NCBI RefSeq assembly: GCF_000972845.2
Contig: NC_040032.1
Coordinates: forward strand, 18,177,048 to 18,241,047
DNA length: 64,000 bases
DNA from: Larimichthys crocea
Taxonomy: Eukaryota; Chordata; Actinopteri; Sciaenidae
Reading direction: 5' to 3'
Part shown: one piece after another, positions 60,861-64,000 of the stretch
How the letters are laid out: every line of letters starts with the position of its first letter
Position numbering within the stretch: the first letter of the stretch is position 1
The notes under the pieces: generated by a model
What the model was told of the DNA's origin: nothing
Database searches by the model: none
The model's input: only the letters and a program-made list of their open reading frames with translations
Translations under genes and position numbers: made by a program

Positions 60861-61400
60861 TGTTAAATCAAATCAACTCACAGCATGGTTCATTAGTAAC
60901 ACACACAGGGAGTATGAGTTTGTCTGTGTGTGATGTATGTGTGTTTTATGTACAGAGCTGCCATCATGTGACTGATATGATGCATGGGATCACTTGACTC
61001 GCAGAAAGGCACAAGATCCACATTCCTCTAGCAGGCTTCAGATGAAGGGAGGGCCCAGGCATGCATGCAGGACACACACACACACACATTCACTGGGAGT
61101 CACATCACACACTTCTTTGTATAGTGCAGCACTCTGTCTTATTGTGGTTCATTCAAGGTGCTCAGTTGTTTTGATTGGAGAGCAGTTACTTACTTCTCAA
61201 CTCAACTGATTGAAAGGATTTTAATGTTTTGTTTTCAAAGACCCCATAACACTCATCTCTCACACACCCCCTCTTACAGACCCCTGATCGGAGCTTTGCT
61301 GGTCGTTTAACAATCAACACACTGTCTGTACAACAATGTACAGTCAGTGTGTACAGCAGTGTGTACTGTGGTGTTACCTAGAGTTACTGTTGAAGTTTAC

Positions 61401-61594
61401 CGACCTGCTATGTCCCACAGCTGCAACCGGATCACAGTGTCGTTGTCCCACTGCAGAACTTTCAGGGCAAAGTCCACCCATGGTGGCTCGGTGTGCTGGG
61501 AGAAGATCTGATGGACGTACCGCGTGATGAGGGATGTTTTTCCGACTCCCAGGTCCCCGATGACCAGGACTTTGAACAGAAGCTCCTGCTGCAT
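61401..61594 (-). CDS. rab38: RAB38/RAB32-type small GTPase, first coding exon
   Basis: Starts at ATG 61594 (MQQELLFKVLVIG). The P-loop GDLGVGKT lies at residues 13-20, RYVHQIFSQH at 25-34, DFALKVLQWD at 41-50 and LWDIAG at 59-64. It ends at a donor (GGTCGGTAAAC; cut near 61401 or 61405), matching the position where vertebrate RAB38/RAB32 exon 1 ends before QERFG. These Rabs direct cargo to melanosomes and other lysosome-related organelles. The short N-terminus beginning MQ favours RAB38. The switch I stretch normally reading as a Tyr-Arg-Ala-Thr-Ile-Gly segment is replaced by HTEPPW (34-39), one residue shorter, which removes the effector-loop Thr. Later exons are not seen on this strand in the window, so the entry is partial. 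Confidence 0.8.
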
Positions 61595-62579
61595 GGCTGC
61601 AGCTCTGCAGGGAACTCCTCAGAGGAACTCTGAAAGGATGCTGCTGCAAACTCTGAAGTAGCTACAGTGCAGTCACTTAGTGGGACAATTCTGATCCAAT
61701 AAGAACCTCCTGTGATCATTTTCAGTGCGCCCCAAACACAGTCTGGATCTCTTCACTTCACGGCTCAGTATGGTGCTAAATGGTGGTGCGTTTAAGCACT
61801 CCACGTAAAATCGGATTTTTTAAGGATTTTCTTGAACTGCTCAGGACCATTACAGAGCAGAGTGAAATTCTAAATACCACAATACAAATGTTTTCTGTTA
61901 GAGGTAACAGCCCTGCATTCAAAATGAGAAATGAATAGAAATATGCCCATTATCATAATATCCAAGTAAATGTACTCATTCCCTTTTATATCAGGCTTCA
62001 TTATTTGATTATTATAAATATGGATGAATGGTAAGCAGCATACTGGACATTTAAAAAACAACAACTAATAATCCTGTTTTAATGTTTAGAGGTTGATCAT
62101 ACAGTAGCTGTGTGTAAGATAACAGCTCTAAGTCAAGTAGAAAGTTTAAAAGTTGCAAAAAGAAATCCTCAAGTGAAGTGAAACCTTGCACAACCTAAGA
62201 ATCCATGAACATGTAGGTCTGATTTTTTCATTTATTTTGAAGTTTTCAGTTTTAATTATGTTTTCATATTTAGAGTCTGAACCACTGAAAAACAATCCAC
62301 CAGCTAAACCATGAAAGGGTGGGCAATAGCTATGGGTGCCGTTTGTAAAGCGTCTCGCTGAAATAACAGCAACATTTTGTCACATTTAGCATAAAACAAT
62401 GTTTAAAAACTGGTTTGAATTTTTGAGAGTCACTTTTTTGCACATTTGAGACAATATTTGTGACTTAGAGGTATTTAAATAATAAATCCAAAGGTTAAAT
62501 GTTACACCTAAATGTTAAATGAAATCTAAATGCTAAATCTAATTCTAAATGTTAAACATAAATCTAAATGTTAAATCTA

Positions 62580-62615
62580 AATCTATATATATATATATAG
62601 ATATATATATATTTG
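62580..62615. repeat. (TA)n microsatellite
   Basis: Two short TATATATA runs around an AG interruption. Confidence 0.85.
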
Positions 62616-62619
62616 GGGT

Positions 62620-62905
62620 GGCGAATTCACTTTCTGCTTCACAGGAAGAATGCTGGCTGTGTGCAAGGCTCAGACCTAGACATGCTCGTTTGTCTGTTGT
62701 TGGCTGCAGTGGCCGGCACAAGTCGGAGACGTCCCACACTGTCGACGACACCTAACATGTGTGTGCGCGCAATACGTTGTGTTGTGGCAGGTGTGTGTAC
62801 CACAAGGAATTTGACTCTGTTATACATGTTGCTCTCAATGTATGTATACGTATGGACAGTTTGTGTACACACAACTGGCAAATAAAGGTGATTCTGATAC
62901 TTAGT
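62620..62905 (+). mobile_element. LINE 3' UTR fragment (tentative)
   Basis: Ends GGCAAATAAAGGTGATTCTG, a characteristic 3' end of fish non-LTR elements, and contains TTGACTCTGTTATACATG-type sequence upstream. No coding part is retained. Confidence 0.4.
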
Positions 62906-62979
62906 GAATGAGTACAATGTATAATTATTGTGTACTCTCAATCATTCCATCATATTTCTGTTGTTGTTTTTCTTCCCAG

Positions 62980-63042
62980 AGACTCTACTGGCAGCCCCAC
63001 TTCAATAAAGTGCTGGGCGTCCCTAAGTTACAACATCAGCTG
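62980..63042 (+). CDS. possible isolated coding exon
   Basis: A strong acceptor (TTGTTTTTCTTCCCAG) precedes 63 nt, exactly 21 codons in phase 0, ending at CAGCTG before GTGAGC. The translation is RLYWQPHFNKVLGVPKLQHQ plus Leu, compositionally protein-like. I do not recognise it. No neighbouring exon was found before the window edge. Confidence 0.25.
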
Positions 63043-63369
63043 GTGAGCTGCTATTGAGATTGAACTACCCAACAACACTAAGACAGTGAAAGTAGAACCA
63101 ACCGTCCAGTAAGTTTTACAACTTTTATTACAAATGGCAAGTCAAAGAATGTGCAAACATCTATATACAAGTGAAATAAATAACATAAAACAGGGCTCTT
63201 TATATATGTAAGTTGATAATTTTAAGTATAAAAAATTTTTGCCCTCCTATATTGTCTTAGATTATGTTGGACCTCATCTTTGCAAGATTTTCCAATCAGT
63301 TAACTAACCCCAAACATGCCTTAGATATAAAAAAGTTGGATGACCTACAATTTTCTGATGTAAATTCAG

Positions 63370-64000
63370 ACAAAACTGAAGTTCTGTAATTGGACCCAAC
63401 ACCTCAGGACCTCTTTCTAGAGACTTAGTTACTTTAGATGGGATCACCCTGGCCTCCAGCTCCACTGTAAAGAACTTGGAGTTGTTTTTGATCAGGATTT
63501 GTCCTTAAACATCCACATAAAACAATTTCGAGGACGGCATTCTTCCACTTATGTAACATGCCAAAATCAGACGCATTGTCTCTCAAGTGGATGAGAAAAA
63601 GTAGTCCACGCATTGTTACTTCTAGGCTGGACTATTGTAACCTTGTTATCAGGCTGCTCCAATAAGTCTCTTAGGACTTGCAGTAATTCAGAATGCTGCT
63701 GCACGTTTTCTGACAGGAACCAAGATCAGAGATCACATCTCTCCCATTTTGGCTTCCTTGCATTGGCTACCTATTAAATCTAGAATAGAATTTAAAATTC
63801 TTCTCCTTACTTACAAAGCTCTTCATGGTCAGGCACCATCATATCTAAAATAGCCCATAGTACCTTACTACCCCTCTAGAACACTGCACTCTCAGGATGC
63901 TGGGTTTCTTGTGGTTCCTATAGTCTCCAAAAGTAGATTGGGAGCCAGAGCTTTCAGCTATCAGGCTCCTCTTCTGTGGAACAAACTACCATTCTGGGTT
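63370..64000 (+). mobile_element. L2-type LINE 3' end, copy 2, running off the window
   Basis: Same family as 60005-60709 but on the plus strand, with a more damaged frame: several stops and frameshifts in 63400-63720 and better preservation later. From about 63710 onward it is almost base-for-base the reverse complement of 60061-60360. Confidence 0.75.

Overview
The window looks like teleost fish genomic DNA. Coding exons are small and separated by AT-rich introns with GT-AG boundaries. Microsatellites are frequent, and many interspersed repeats are of fish type (Tc1, hAT, Tigger-like, Rex1/L2-type LINEs, BEL/Pao, Tx1-type L1). There are three runs of N (29864-29963, 35249-35258, 35688-35787), so this is a draft assembly with gaps. 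All identifications come from reading the sequence; no database search was run.

Layout. 1-20.6 kb is essentially gene-free and holds decayed LINE pieces, simple repeats, an unnamed dispersed repeat, and a decayed Tc1 copy (about 11.0-12.47 kb) that is itself interrupted by a 567-bp insertion. 20.76-26.54 kb holds a complete seven-exon gene (257 codons by my splicing) for a TIM/HAVCR-family receptor: signal peptide, IgV domain with a phosphatidylserine-type FND loop, short mucin stalk, one membrane span, and a tail with a NIYQID tyrosine motif. A solo LTR lies in its second intron. 27.1-28.6 kb is a hAT element with 8-bp target duplications and a Tigger-like MITE nested inside. 32.85-33.92 kb holds the last three coding exons of an SLC47A (MATE) drug/organic-cation antiporter. 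Its upstream exons are not visible, and the 29.86-kb gap may hide them.

34.5-43.4 kb is structurally odd. The MATE 3' UTR end is repeated across a 10-N gap. After it comes a 7.6-kb tandem array whose units end in a hairpin plus CTAG, resembling a Helitron 3' terminus, and which carry TGCTAA-rich minisatellites. 44.6-59.6 kb may be a small hypothetical three-exon gene whose first intron is filled by transposons. These are a Rex1-like LINE fragment and a BEL/Pao LTR retrotransposon on the minus strand (46368-58696, TSD AGTAG, tRNA-Tyr primer site) whose 5' LTR was split by a Tx1-clade LINE (54799-58564, 12-bp TSD). The BEL element is itself broken by deletions, stops and nested DNA transposons.

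60-64 kb contains two almost identical L2-type LINE 3' ends in inverted orientation. Between them is the first coding exon of a RAB38/RAB32-type small GTPase (minus strand), whose switch I region carries an apparent compensated frameshift. The host genes show no functional operon-like relationship. The most unusual material is the Helitron-like tandem array, the three-level transposon nest, and the candidate hidden gene around it.
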